A DNA stretch of 34,992 nucleotides from Clostridia bacterium (GTDB lineage: Bacteria > Bacillota > Clostridia > Christensenellales > Aristaeellaceae): assembly GCA_017938795.1 (NCBI GenBank), contig JAGBAV010000032.1:1-34992 (forward strand). The letters run 5' to 3'. The notes beneath the pieces were generated by a model. That model was not told the DNA's origin. It made no database searches and saw only the letters and a program-made list of their open reading frames with translations. Within the stretch, counting starts at the first letter, position 1; each line of letters begins with the position of its first letter. The position numbers and the translations under genes were made by a program. This document shows positions 8,134 through 16,472 of the stretch, in pieces.

Positions 8134-8996
8134 CAGTACTCCACCTCTTCCTCAAGCGGCCTCTCCAGCAGCTCCGGATTCTCCAGCAGCTTCTTCAGCA
8201 GGCGGATTGTTCTGGAGAAATAGTAGCCGTCCGCGATGCGCTCGTCGATCGTCAGGCCAATATCCACGCTTCTGCGCATGGTGACATTCCCCTCGTCGTC
8301 ATAGAAGGGATGCATACCCATCCTGCCCAGCACACAGAAGATTGAGGTCGTGCCCCAGTTTGCCAGATGATGATAGCCCGCATTCAGCCCGATGGAGCCC
8401 AGATTGGTCAGCATGACGGACGAATACAGCGGATCGCCCTTGATCAGCGCATACGGCACCCAGCCGCGCCTGTCAAGGAAACGCAGCAGCGCGCCAACCA
8501 CGCGCAGGACGGGACGCGGAATCTTCTGCATCAGATTGAGGCTCTTGGTCGCGTCGTCGACGTCGTCGCTGCGGCAGAGCGATACCTGCCGGTAGATCTC
8601 CTCATGGATCGTCTCCAGCGTGTCGCTCCCCTTTGCGCGGACAATCGCCAGCGCCTCCGCGCCATGATCGGCAAAGAGCTTCTTGACGACAAACGCCGCA
8701 GAAACCTCCCTGCGCATATACATATTGTTATTGGCGATAAAGCGGTTCATCTTCGGCCTGAGCACAATGGTCTTGAGCATTGCCGTAACCATCACCTGAA
8801 ACAGGTTGTACTTGTATGCCGGGTTCTCCGCATTCTTCTTCTCCAGATATGCATGAACATTGGTCAGATCAATGCGCTCCTCGATGAACGCCTCATTGTC
8901 ACAGCGGTTGGGATACAGGTGCGGCATCATCAGATGCATCGCGCTGATATCGCGCAGCAGCACGCCGTCCCGCCTGTCACCAAATCTTTTACCCAT
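8133..8996 (-). CDS. CAT-fold acyltransferase homologue (2-oxoacid dehydrogenase E2 catalytic domain-like)
   Basis: The 287-residue protein resembles only the catalytic domain of dihydrolipoamide acyltransferase: VMLTNLGSIGL (194-204) matches the E2 SNLG segment, and DERIADG (251-257) aligns with the E2 active-site DHRxxDG. The catalytic His is therefore replaced by Glu252, while Arg253, Asp256 and Gly257 are kept. There is no lipoyl domain, no subunit-binding domain, and no E1 or E3 gene nearby, so it is not part of a normal dehydrogenase complex. It is first in a two-gene operon with the adenylating ligase. An acyl-transfer or acyl-binding role is plausible, but the altered active site leaves the chemistry open. 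The ribosome binding site (GAGAG) is weak. Confidence 0.75.
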   Translation of the reverse strand: MGKRFGDRRDGVLLRDISAMHLMMPHLYPNRCDNEAFIEERIDLTNVHAYLEKKNAENPAYKYNLFQVMVTAMLKTIVLRPKMNRFIANNNMYMRREVSAAFVVKKLFADHGAEALAIVRAKGSDTLETIHEEIYRQVSLCRSDDVDDATKSLNLMQKIPRPVLRVVGALLRFLDRRGWVPYALIKGDPLYSSVMLTNLGSIGLNAGYHHLANWGTTSIFCVLGRMGMHPFYDDEGNVTMRRSVDIGLTIDERIADGYYFSRTIRLLKKLLENPELLERPLEEEVEY

Positions 8997-9063
8997 AAGC
9001 AGCTCTCTTTCGTTGCGTAATCACTGGTTTGCTCCCACTCTGTCAGGAAGCATATTCCTGCAT

Positions 9064-9092
9064 ATCATACCATTTTATCCTGTCGTTTACAA
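9064..9092 (-). promoter_or_regulatory. Promoter of the acyltransferase-ligase operon
   Basis: Minus strand TTGTAA (9092-9087), 17-base spacer, TATGAT (9069-9064), about 65 bases before the first start codon. The 117 bases between this and the rnpB terminator show no gene. Confidence 0.75.
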
Positions 9093-9209
9093 GGCGGTCA
9101 GTGAGGTTGCCCGCAAAAAAGCCTTTTCTGTCCTGATTCCCGCTCTTCATTGCCATCCATGCGGTCAATTCCGGCGCGCTTCGCCTCGTCCATAGGTTCA
9201 TGGCAGCCA

Positions 9210-9251
9210 CAAAAACAACCCCGCTGCACGGAGCTTCTCCATGCGGCGGGG
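9210..9251 (-). terminator. Terminator of rnpB
   Basis: Minus strand hairpin with arms CCCCGC...GCGGGG extended by an inner imperfect stem (9219-9251), followed by TTGTTTTTG. It lies just past the 3' end of the RNase P RNA. Confidence 0.8.
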
Positions 9252-9270
9252 CCGTCTTGTCTGCAAAAAT

Positions 9271-9615
9271 GTCTGTGAGCGATGCCTGTAAGCCGAGTTC
9301 TGTAATTGGCGGTCATCTATCTAGACCCGTTGTTACCAGCGGGTTCAAGCGAAATCCTGAGAGCTTGACGGGCCGTCTCAAACGCTCTTTCGTTTCTTGC
9401 TGCGAGTGGGGTTTACATCGCGGACGAGTCGCCAAGCCGCGGGTGAGCTCTTACCTCACCTTTCCACCCTTACATGCGCATTGCTGCGCATGCGGTATCT
9501 CTCTGTTGCACTTTCCCTGGGGTCGCCCCCGCCGGGTGTTACCCGGCACCCTGCCCTATGCAGCTCGGACTTTCCTCACACCTTGCGGCGCGCGGCCGCC
9601 CGGCAGCCTCACAAA
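9271..9615 (-). ncRNA. rnpB: RNase P RNA (M1 RNA)
   Basis: The minus strand contains the universal conserved region GAGGAAAGTCCGAGC near the 5' end and ACAGAACTCGGCTTACAG near the 3' end, the two halves of the catalytic core around helix P4. The terminal segments (TTTGTGAG and CTCACAGA) pair as helix P1. The length of about 345 nt and the extended helices suit a type A RNA, as found in Clostridia rather than the type B of Bacilli. The RNA is the catalytic subunit that matures tRNA 5' ends. A near-perfect promoter directly precedes it and a strong hairpin follows. The exact ends are estimated from helix P1 and the promoter. Confidence 0.95.
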
Positions 9616-9622
9616 CGGGTGG

Positions 9623-9651
9623 ATTATAGCACAAACACATGTATTTGTCAA
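9623..9651 (-). promoter_or_regulatory. Consensus promoter of rnpB
   Basis: Minus strand TTGACA (9651-9646), 17-base spacer, TATAAT (9628-9623): a full consensus match, as expected for an abundant RNA. The upstream gene's stop codon lies inside the -35 hexamer. Confidence 0.92.
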
Positions 9652-10019
9652 CGCTGCTCATCCCCGCAAAGAAAGCCGAGCAGTTCGTCGTCAATCTCCT
9701 CTTTCCGTTCCAGCAGCAGATGCACCGTATACCTGCCGCGCGATACAGGGACAACTGCGGCAAAGCGCGGATGGCCCTGCGCCGTTCTCCGGGAAAACGT
9801 GATCTGGATCGAATCCGGGCTTTTCCCCTGAAGCATGCTTCTGCGAGGGATGGACACATAGCAATAAGGCTTCGGATCATCAAAGGCAATACAGGTCTTC
9901 ATCACCCGAACTCCGCCGCCCGGCCGCCGCTCCGTCAGGCGAAGGCGCAGCGCCTCAAACAGCCGCCAGCTCTCCGGCCGCCCTGCGAAGAAAGCATCCG
10001 CCTGCGCCATCCAATCCAT
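9648..10019 (-). CDS. Small uncharacterised protein, possibly DUF5655 family
   Basis: The 123-residue protein is acidic at its C-terminus and has no membrane segment or signal peptide. The central KTCIAFDDPKPYCYVSI stretch, with alternating beta-strand character, recalls DUF5655 proteins of unknown function; that assignment is from memory of the family pattern and is tentative. A purine-rich site (GAGGGGG) precedes ATG 10019. It follows a terminator after the zinc-ribbon gene and lies directly before the rnpB promoter, with no terminator of its own visible, so its transcripts may read into rnpB. Function unknown. Confidence 0.6.
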   Translation of the reverse strand: MDWMAQADAFFAGRPESWRLFEALRLRLTERRPGGGVRVMKTCIAFDDPKPYCYVSIPRRSMLQGKSPDSIQITFSRRTAQGHPRFAAVVPVSRGRYTVHLLLERKEEIDDELLGFLCGDEQR

Positions 10020-10037
10020 ACTCCATCCCCCTCACAG

Positions 10038-10064
10038 AAAAAGCGGACAGCATATGCCGCCCGC
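10038..10064 (-). terminator. Terminator after the zinc-ribbon gene
   Basis: Minus strand 9-bp stem with two G-U pairs (10064-10056 with 10051-10043), ATAT loop, then TTTTT. It ends the trmK-nif3/zinc-ribbon transcript. Confidence 0.75.
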
Positions 10065-10071
10065 CTCTTGT

Positions 10072-10803
10072 TTATTTGACCAGAATGATACGTCCGCAGT
10101 TCTCGCACATCACATATGCCGCGCCGGTGCGGATCATGTTCATATCCGCAGCCGGGAGCTGCATGTTGCAGCCGCCGCAGCGATCATCATGAATGCGGGT
10201 CATCGGCGGCGTGGTCTGGCGCTTGATCGTCTTGTATTTCTCAAGGATCTCAGCGTCAATCCCCTTTGCCTCCTTCGCCACCTTCGCCTTAAGCTCCTCG
10301 AGCTTGACGGAAGCAGCCTTGAACTCCTCATCATAGATGACCTTGATGCGGTCAAACTCAGCCCTCGCCTTCGCCGCACGCACGCGAACCTCGCGCTGCT
10401 GACGGTCGCGGGCCTCGGAGTCCTTGCGCATCTTCGCCAGCTCCGCCTCATAGCGGGAGATGGTGGCGATCAGCTTCTGAATGGACGCGATCTGCTTGCG
10501 CGCCTCCTCCAGATCCTCGGGACGATTGGCCTCAAAATTGGCGGCAGCCTCCGCCGCAGCGCCGTTCAGACGAGTGATCTCGTCGGCAAGCGCCTCAATG
10601 CGGTCGCACATGATCTCCACATCGGTCTCAATCTTCTTGAGCACGCCCTGCTGCTCAAGCAGGAACTCGCGATGCTTCAGGAGTTCGCGGCGGTTCGGGT
10701 TGCTGCGCATCTCCTTCTCATAGCGATCCAGTTCCATATCGACCTGCTGATACTGCCACAAAAGTTCGTACTGTTCCAAAATAAGGTCCTCCTCATCCAT
10801 CAT
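10072..10803 (-). CDS. Coiled-coil protein with C-terminal C4 zinc ribbon (DUF164/PF02591 type)
   Basis: The 243-residue protein is a long charged helical region (about residues 10-185, heptad-rich in Glu, Lys, Arg and Leu) followed by a zinc ribbon CGGC-x20-CENC at Cys209, 212, 233 and 236. This is the architecture of the PF02591 family, commonly found beside nif3 in Clostridia and Actinobacteria and thought to bind nucleic acid or act as a chaperone-like factor; no activity can be read directly. ATG 10803 overlaps the TGA of the TrmK-Nif3 gene (TGATG), implying coupled translation. A GTG three bases earlier and an ATG three bases later are alternatives. No independent ribosome binding site is evident. 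Confidence 0.85.
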   Translation of the reverse strand: MMDEEDLILEQYELLWQYQQVDMELDRYEKEMRSNPNRRELLKHREFLLEQQGVLKKIETDVEIMCDRIEALADEITRLNGAAAEAAANFEANRPEDLEEARKQIASIQKLIATISRYEAELAKMRKDSEARDRQQREVRVRAAKARAEFDRIKVIYDEEFKAASVKLEELKAKVAKEAKGIDAEILEKYKTIKRQTTPPMTRIHDDRCGGCNMQLPAADMNMIRTGAAYVMCENCGRIILVK

Positions 10804-12260
10804 CACTCAAAAGGATGTACCTTTGAGCAAAAAACCGTTACTCTATATTTTAGCGCATCTGCCGCATTTTGTAAAGCAGATGCAAGCACTTCGCAGACAG
10901 GATTTTCGGTTTCATAGTGTCCGGCTTCCAGCAGGCATACGCCCATATCCATCGCGGTGAGCGCGCGGTCGTGCTTCACCTCGCCGGTAATAAAGCAGTC
11001 CGCGCCCAGCGCTTTCGCAGCGGCGATCTCACCGCTGCCTGCGCCGGAGCAGCAGCCCAGCACATGCACCGGGGTCTCCGCCCCGCCGTATGCGCGGACA
11101 ACGCCGCCAAGCTTCTGCTGCGCGCGTGTGCGCAGGCTGCCCAGCGTCGTCCCCTCCGGCAGATCGCCTACGCGGATAAAGCCCTCGCCGCGCACATTCT
11201 TTGCGCCCATCAGCGTCATCAGCGTATCGTTCACGCCGCCGGGCGCCGCATCCAGATTCGTATGCGCGGCAATCAGCGATATGCCGGCCTGCGCCATGTC
11301 AAGCAGCATGCGCCCTTCATGATCCGCGCTGGTCATGCGCTTCCTCGCGGAGAACATCACCGGATGATGCGTGAGGATCAGCTGTGCGCCAAGCGATTTC
11401 GCCTCGTCGATCACTGCAGGCGTCACATCCAGCGCGACCAGCACGCGGTCTGCCGTCTTCTCCGGCCAGCCGACAAGCAGACCGACATTATCCCATTCCT
11501 CCGCCAGCTCAAACGGCGCAATCCCGCCGACCAGCGTCTCGATATCGCGCACCGTGCACGCCTTCATGCCAATCGCCTCCCCAATCCATATCATCTCATT
11601 CAGGCATTGAGCCAGCCGCTCCATAGCCTTATTCGTCTTCCTGCCGGCAATGCGCTCCAGCTCCCGCACGCGCACACCCCGCTGCCACGAATAGTATGCG
11701 CGCTGCGCATCATCCTTCACACCCGAAACCGCAGTGCCCAGCAGCGCCTCGCGCGGCGCGAGTGCCTTCGCCTCAGCCTCACAGGCCTGCATGGTGACGT
11801 ACTGCCTCCCGCCGGCCTGCGTGTAGCATTCCCGTTCCACGGTGAAGCCAAGGTGCGCCAGCTCTGTGCGCAGCAGCGGCAGGTCGACATTCGCCTGCAC
11901 AATCAGCTTTGCCCCGCGGAGCTTCTCCCTGCCGGCTCTGACGATCTGCACAATGGTCTGCGCGCCCATACCAGCAATCACCACGGCGTCCATCCGCCCA
12001 TCGAGGGCGTCGAGGCCATCCGCTACAGTCAGGGTCACCCTGTCCGTCAGTCCGCGCTGCGCCATCAGCTTCCGCGCCTTCTCCAGCGAAGGCGCACTGA
12101 CGTCGCTGGCCTGCATGGTCAGCCGGGGGCATGCCTCCAGCAGATACGCCGTCAGATACCCGTGGTCGCAGCCGATATCCGCAGCTCTTGCCTCGCCCTC
12201 GCCGATGCAGCCTGTCACCATCTCAGCAATCGCGCCAAGCCGCTCATCCAGCCGTATCAA
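10803..12260 (-). CDS. Fusion of tRNA (adenine22-N1)-methyltransferase TrmK and Nif3-like dinuclear-metal protein
   Basis: A single 485-codon frame joins two proteins that are normally separate neighbours. Residues 1-231 match TrmK (YqfN) in full: a SAM-binding ADIGCDHGYL (27-36) and IAGMGA (95-100); TrmK makes m1A22 in tRNA. Residues 232-485 match a short-form Nif3/YbgI/YqfO: ELAEEWDNVGLLVG (251-264), LTHHPVMF (296-303), HTNLD (333-337), TGEVKH (425-430) and GHYETE (447-452), carrying the expected metal ligands. The likely start is TTG 12260, with GGGAGG eight bases upstream. Met232 begins exactly where Nif3 proteins usually begin, and it has its own Shine-Dalgarno sequence, so a free Nif3 product may also be made. 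No promoter was found between this gene and the rpoD terminator; readthrough is possible. Confidence 0.88.
   Translation of the reverse strand: MIRLDERLGAIAEMVTGCIGEGEARAADIGCDHGYLTAYLLEACPRLTMQASDVSAPSLEKARKLMAQRGLTDRVTLTVADGLDALDGRMDAVVIAGMGAQTIVQIVRAGREKLRGAKLIVQANVDLPLLRTELAHLGFTVERECYTQAGGRQYVTMQACEAEAKALAPREALLGTAVSGVKDDAQRAYYSWQRGVRVRELERIAGRKTNKAMERLAQCLNEMIWIGEAIGMKACTVRDIETLVGGIAPFELAEEWDNVGLLVGWPEKTADRVLVALDVTPAVIDEAKSLGAQLILTHHPVMFSARKRMTSADHEGRMLLDMAQAGISLIAAHTNLDAAPGGVNDTLMTLMGAKNVRGEGFIRVGDLPEGTTLGSLRTRAQQKLGGVVRAYGGAETPVHVLGCCSGAGSGEIAAAKALGADCFITGEVKHDRALTAMDMGVCLLEAGHYETENPVCEVLASALQNAADALKYRVTVFCSKVHPFE
11567..11582 (-). promoter_or_regulatory. Internal ribosome binding site and start for the Nif3 domain
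   Basis: Minus strand GGGGAGG (11582-11576), eight bases, then ATG (11567-11565) in frame with the fusion. Spacing and sequence are as good as any dedicated start in the window, consistent with internal initiation of a 254-residue Nif3 protein. Confidence 0.6.
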
Positions 12261-12293
12261 AGCATACGCCTCCCTTCATCCATGGCCGTACAG

Positions 12294-12318
12294 AAAAACG
12301 AGGGACGGCTGTCCCTCG
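12294..12318 (-). terminator. Terminator of rpoD
   Basis: Minus strand perfect 8-bp stem CGAGGGAC / GTCCCTCG with a 4-base loop, followed by TTTTT; it lies 22 bases past the rpoD stop codon. Confidence 0.9.
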
Positions 12319-12340
12319 CTGTATATCGCGAATCTGCCGC

Positions 12341-13438
12341 TTACTCAATGTAATCCTTGAGCTTCTTGCTGCGGCTGGGATGGCGGAGCTTACGCAGCGC
12401 CTTCGCCTCGATCTGTCGGATACGCTCACGGGTCACGTTGAACTCCGTGCCGACCTCCTCCAGCGTGCGCTGGCGGCCGTCCTCCAGACCAAAGCGCAGA
12501 GACAGCACCTTCTTCTCGCGCGGGGTGAGCGTATTGAGCACCTCAATGAGCTGCTCCTTCATCAGCGTGAAGGACGCAGCCTCCGCGGGCGGCGGCGCAT
12601 CGTCATCCTGAATGAAGTCGCCAAGGTGAGAGTCCTCCTCCTCGCCAATCGGCGTCTCCAGCGATACGGGCTCCTGCGCGATCTTGATGATCTCGCGAAC
12701 CTTCTCAACGCTCACGCCCATCGCCTCAGCCACTTCCTCCGGCTGGGGCTCGCGGCCCTTCTCCTGCAGGAGCTGGCGGCTGATACGGATCAGCTTGTTG
12801 ATCGTCTCGACCATATGCACCGGGATACGGATGGTGCGCGCCTGATCGGCGATCGCGCGGGTGATCGCCTGACGGATCCACCACGTCGCATAGGTGGAGA
12901 ACTTGAAGCCCTTGGTGTAGTCGAACTTCTCAACGGCCTTGATCAGACCGAGGTTGCCCTCCTGAATCAGATCGAGGAACAGCATGCCGCGGCCCACATA
13001 GCGCTTGGCGATGGAGACAACCAGCCGCAGGTTCGCCTCCGCCAGCTTCTTCTTGGCTGCCTCGGCCTCTTCGCCGCCTTCCAGCATCTTCTTCGCGATC
13101 TCGATCTCTTCCTCTGCGGTCAGCAGCGGGACCTTGCCAATCTCCTTGAGATACATGCGGACGGGGTCGTCGATGCTGATTCCCTCCGGCACGCTCAGAT
13201 CGATATCCGGCTCCGTAACCTCCGCAGCGATCGCGGCGCTCTCATCGTCCGCCGCGTTGACGACGCTGATGCCCTCAGTCTCAAGCGTCTCGAACACGGC
13301 GTCAATCGCGTCCGCGTCCATATCCAGCTCGCTGAGCTTGTTCATCACTTCCTGATAGGTAACGGCCTTTTTCTCGTTGCGCGCGAGATCAAGGATCTCC
13401 TTCACCTTCTGCTGCGCCTGTTCACGTGTCAGTGCCAT
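12341..13438 (-). CDS. rpoD: Primary RNA polymerase sigma factor (sigma-70/SigA)
   Basis: The 365-residue protein has a short region 1.1 (about 1-60), region 1.2 ([11 protein letters not shown], 91-101), region 2 with the nearly invariant [15 protein letters not shown] (138-152), FLDLIQEGN and the -10-reading [10 protein letters not shown] (183-192), region 3 (210-285) and region 4 with LTPREKKVL and the -35-reading helix-turn-helix (326-350). It has the compact form without the large non-conserved insert of proteobacterial sigma-70. It directs transcription from housekeeping promoters, and the TTGACA/TATAAT sites in this window fit its expected specificity. It lies 7 bases after dnaG and ends in a strong terminator, making dnaG-rpoD one transcriptional unit. 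A GGA eleven bases before ATG serves as ribosome binding site. Confidence 0.97.
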   Translation of the reverse strand: MALTREQAQQKVKEILDLARNEKKAVTYQEVMNKLSELDMDADAIDAVFETLETEGISVVNAADDESAAIAAEVTEPDIDLSVPEGISIDDPVRMYLKEIGKVPLLTAEEEIEIAKKMLEGGEEAEAAKKKLAEANLRLVVSIAKRYVGRGMLFLDLIQEGNLGLIKAVEKFDYTKGFKFSTYATWWIRQAITRAIADQARTIRIPVHMVETINKLIRISRQLLQEKGREPQPEEVAEAMGVSVEKVREIIKIAQEPVSLETPIGEEEDSHLGDFIQDDDAPPPAEAASFTLMKEQLIEVLNTLTPREKKVLSLRFGLEDGRQRTLEEVGTEFNVTRERIRQIEAKALRKLRHPSRSKKLKDYIE

Positions 13439-13445
13439 TAAGAAG

Positions 13446-15206
13446 TCATTCCTTTCTTCCGGCTGTCTGTCTTTCCTTCGTCAATTCCTGTATCTTCAAA
13501 AGCACACTGCGTTTCTCTTCGCCCTTCAGGCCAGCCGCCTCACGCGTGAGCGCGGCAATCTTCTCTTCGATGCGCTTTTTATGCAATACTCTCAGGCAAT
13601 CGCCTGTCATCCTCAGCTGCTGCTCGTCAAGAGCGCCGCTGTCCTTCTGCAGCACGCGGGCTATCCTTGCCCGCTCCTGCTCGTCCTCGATTCCCTCAAG
13701 GATCGCGCCGGGGGTCATGCCGGCCAAGAGCTTCTGCGCCAGCGCCCTCCGCTGCGGGGTGATGAAGTCGTCCGGCGATACTGTTCCCGCCTCTACCCGG
13801 CCTTCTGCCAGCAGCTGCAGGAGCTTCTTCTCCGCCGCGGCGGTCTCCACGTCCACACCGTCCGTATGCTCCTCCAGCGGCCTCGCCGCATGGCTGTACA
13901 CGGAGCGCCTGTTCTCCGCGATCATCTCCGTGCGACCAATCTGCGCAATGAGCACCTCGCGCGCAAAGCCTGTGGAGATCATCAGCTTCTGAATATAGTT
14001 TTCAAGCTCGACCGGCTCCCGCACCTTCGTAAGGTACTTCGAGCAGGCGATCGCATAGGCCGTACGCCCCTCCTGCGAGGACATATCGTGACGACCCATC
14101 TCCTGCTTCATGCGGTAGCTCGTCGCGTCCATGGGCTCAAGTTCGTCGATAGACTGCGGACCATAGGCGCGGATATACTCGTCCGGATCCATACCGCCCG
14201 GGAAGTCAAGCACCCTTGAGCGGATTCCCTCTTCGTCAAAGATATCCAGCGCGCGCAGAATCGCATTCTGCCCGGCAGCGTCGCCGTCATAGGACACCCA
14301 GATCTCCGGCGCATAGCGCTTGAGCAGCCTCGCCTGCTCCAGGGTCAGCGCCGTGCCCAGCGTCGCGCAGACGCCCGGGACGCCGGCCTGCGTCAGCGCA
14401 ATGACGTCCATGTATCCCTCAACGAGAATCACACGCTTCAGATTGCGCTGCTTCTTGAGCAGATTTGCTGCGAACACACCCTGCCGCTTATTGAAGACCG
14501 GCGTGTCGCCCGTATTCAGGTATTTCGGCTTCGCATCGCCCAGCGCGCGCCCTCCAAAGCCAAGCACCCGCCCCTGAGCGTCGATAATGGGAAAGATTGC
14601 CCGCTGACGGAACATATCATACACCCGGCCATCGCGGCGCACGGAGATACCCGCCATAACCAGCTCGTCATCCGTAAAACCCATCTCCCGCAGGGCGACC
14701 GTCGCGCCGTCGCTCCTTTGCGGCGTGGAGCCAAGGCCAAAGGTGCGGATCACGCTGTCGTCCAGCCCGCGGTTATACAGATAGGAAAGCACAAGAGAGC
14801 TCTCCTTCTTCCACAGCTGCGCATGGAAAAATCTGGCGCACTGCTTGTTCGCCTCATAGAGGCGCTCCTTCTGCGTACGGGACATGGCGTCATCCGGCCC
14901 CGCGACCATCTCCGGCAGATCCATATGGACCTGCTCCGCCAGCAGCCTGACCGCATCGCGGAACTCCACGCGCTCCATCTCCATGACGAAGTTGATCGCG
15001 CTGCCGCCCGCATGGCAGCCAAAGCAGTAATACATCTGACGCTGCGGATTGACGGAGAATGACGCCGTCTTTTCCCCATGGAAGGGACAAAGCCCCCAGT
15101 ACCGCCCGCCCTTCATATTGAGCTGAACATATCTGGAGACCACAGATACGATGTCGGCGCGCTCGCGAAGCTCATCCAGCCACGCCTGTGGGAATCTGCC
15201 TGCCAA
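13446..15206 (-). CDS. dnaG: DNA primase
   Basis: The 586-residue protein has the three DnaG parts. The N-terminal CHC2 zinc domain has Cys40, His43, Cys61 and Cys64. The Toprim domain has VEGYMDV with Glu263, and YDGDAAG with Asp307 and Asp309 as metal ligands. The C-terminal helical domain binds DnaB helicase. It synthesises RNA primers for the replication fork. The likely start is TTG 15206, giving the usual N-terminus MAGRFPQ; an AAGGA lies only two bases upstream, so the site is unusual, but no better in-frame start exists. The order dgt-dnaG-rpoD resembles the macromolecular synthesis operon. Confidence 0.96.
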   Translation of the reverse strand: MAGRFPQAWLDELRERADIVSVVSRYVQLNMKGGRYWGLCPFHGEKTASFSVNPQRQMYYCFGCHAGGSAINFVMEMERVEFRDAVRLLAEQVHMDLPEMVAGPDDAMSRTQKERLYEANKQCARFFHAQLWKKESSLVLSYLYNRGLDDSVIRTFGLGSTPQRSDGATVALREMGFTDDELVMAGISVRRDGRVYDMFRQRAIFPIIDAQGRVLGFGGRALGDAKPKYLNTGDTPVFNKRQGVFAANLLKKQRNLKRVILVEGYMDVIALTQAGVPGVCATLGTALTLEQARLLKRYAPEIWVSYDGDAAGQNAILRALDIFDEEGIRSRVLDFPGGMDPDEYIRAYGPQSIDELEPMDATSYRMKQEMGRHDMSSQEGRTAYAIACSKYLTKVREPVELENYIQKLMISTGFAREVLIAQIGRTEMIAENRRSVYSHAARPLEEHTDGVDVETAAAEKKLLQLLAEGRVEAGTVSPDDFITPQRRALAQKLLAGMTPGAILEGIEDEQERARIARVLQKDSGALDEQQLRMTGDCLRVLHKKRIEEKIAALTREAAGLKGEEKRSVLLKIQELTKERQTAGRKE

Positions 15207-15293
15207 CGTCCTTCACCGCCCTACTCTTTTTCGCCGTGTTTCGCCGCATTCCTGCATGAATCACGCAGTTTTTTCGCGATAATATGCAGATTT

Positions 15294-16301
15294 TCACCCT
15301 ATGCCGTCAAAAAACGGCGGTATAAACAATTTCTGATATGTTTTGACCGCATAAGCATCCGTCATGCAGGCCACATAATCGCAGACGCCGCGCTGCGTCC
15401 CCTCACGGTAGGCAATCTCCAGATACTCGTTGGGCATCTGGCTGGGATGATCCATATAGTAGCCCACAAGCTCTGTGACGATGTGCTTCGTCTTCTGGCA
15501 TTCATTCGCCGCCCAGTCGCGCGAATACACACGCTCGAACATGAACGAACGAAGCTCCAGCAGCGCCTCCCACACATCCGGCTCCATCGCAACGTCATCG
15601 CTGTCCGCCGAATGACGGACGACACTGGAGATCATCGCGCCCACGCGCTCGCCGTGCGTCTGGCCAAGAACGCGGATCGGATGCTTCGGCAGATCCTCAA
15701 GGCGCAGCACCCGCGCACGGATTGCATCGTCAATGTCATGATTGATATAGGCAATTCTGTCCGCCAGATGGACGCAGCATCCCTCCAGGGTTGCAGGACG
15801 AACCTTGCCGGAATGATGCTCGATGCCGTCGCGGACCTCCCATGTCAGGTTGAGGCCGCGGCCTCCGTTTTCCAGCACCTCGACCACACGCCGGGACTGC
15901 TCCCTGTGTTCAAAGCCGCCCTCCATCAGCTGCGCCAGCGCATCCTCGCCAGCATGCCCGAACGGCGTATGCCCGAGGTCATGCCCAAGCGCAATCGCCT
16001 CAGCAAGATCCTCATTGAGCCTCAGGGCGCGCGCGATCGTCCGCGCGACCTGCGTGACCTCCAGCGTATGGGTCAGCCGCGTACGGTAATGGTCGCCCTG
16101 CGGGGACAGGAAGACCTGCGTCTTCCCCTTCAGCCTGCGGAAGGATTTGCAGTGAAGAATCCTGTCCCTGTCGCGCTGAAAATCCGTGCGCATATCATCC
16201 GGCGAGACGCTCCGCTCCCTGCCGCGCGTGCGGTAGCTGAGCATAGCATGCTCGCTGAGCGTCAGCCTCTCCTGCTCCTCAATCCGTTCCCGAATGGTCA
16301 T
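15294..16301 (-). CDS. dgt: Deoxyguanosinetriphosphate triphosphohydrolase-like HD-domain protein
   Basis: The 335-residue protein carries the Dgt HD signature: RLTHTLEV (75-82, His78), the paired GHDLGHTPFGH (106-116, His107-Asp108) and a later DRIAYINHDIDD with the distal Asp. The RTRLTHT and SFRRLKGKTQV segments are typical of the short type of dGTPase-like proteins. Members hydrolyse dNTPs to deoxynucleoside and tripolyphosphate, tuning dNTP pools; its place upstream of primase fits this. ATG 16301 is preceded by GGGGG. Nucleotide preference cannot be judged. An 87-base gap separates it from dnaG, with no clear terminator or promoter. Confidence 0.92.
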   Translation of the reverse strand: MTIRERIEEQERLTLSEHAMLSYRTRGRERSVSPDDMRTDFQRDRDRILHCKSFRRLKGKTQVFLSPQGDHYRTRLTHTLEVTQVARTIARALRLNEDLAEAIALGHDLGHTPFGHAGEDALAQLMEGGFEHREQSRRVVEVLENGGRGLNLTWEVRDGIEHHSGKVRPATLEGCCVHLADRIAYINHDIDDAIRARVLRLEDLPKHPIRVLGQTHGERVGAMISSVVRHSADSDDVAMEPDVWEALLELRSFMFERVYSRDWAANECQKTKHIVTELVGYYMDHPSQMPNEYLEIAYREGTQRGVCDYVACMTDAYAVKTYQKLFIPPFFDGIG

Positions 16302-16341
16302 CTTGCTGCCCCCTTTCCCCTGAGCTCATCGGATAAAAACA

Positions 16342-16372
16342 ACTATACAGAATATTCGACGCGGTTTTTCAA
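16342..16372 (-). promoter_or_regulatory. Possible promoter of dgt-dnaG-rpoD
   Basis: Minus strand TTGAAA (16372-16367), 19-base spacer, TATAGT (16347-16342). The spacer is longer than ideal, but the region between the thiN terminator and dgt offers no better candidate. Confidence 0.4.
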
Positions 16373-16431
16373 ATCCCTATCATCGCGCCAAATTTCGCAC
16401 AGCGCCCGTCTGCAGTCCAACATCCGGCGCA

Positions 16432-16460
16432 TAAAGAAAAGAACCGGCCTACCGGCCGGT
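16432..16460 (-). terminator. Terminator of the def-to-thiN operon
   Basis: Minus strand 7-bp GC-rich stem ACCGGCC / GGCCGGT with a 4-base loop, followed by TCTTTTCTTT. It is the first terminator seen after def. Confidence 0.85.
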
Positions 16461-16472
16461 CCATTGAATCCT

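Noticed and set aside
9200..9831. Plus-strand open frames of 144-200 codons over the RNase P RNA
   Set aside because: The region holds conserved RNase P RNA elements on the minus strand with a promoter and a terminator; the frames are incidental.
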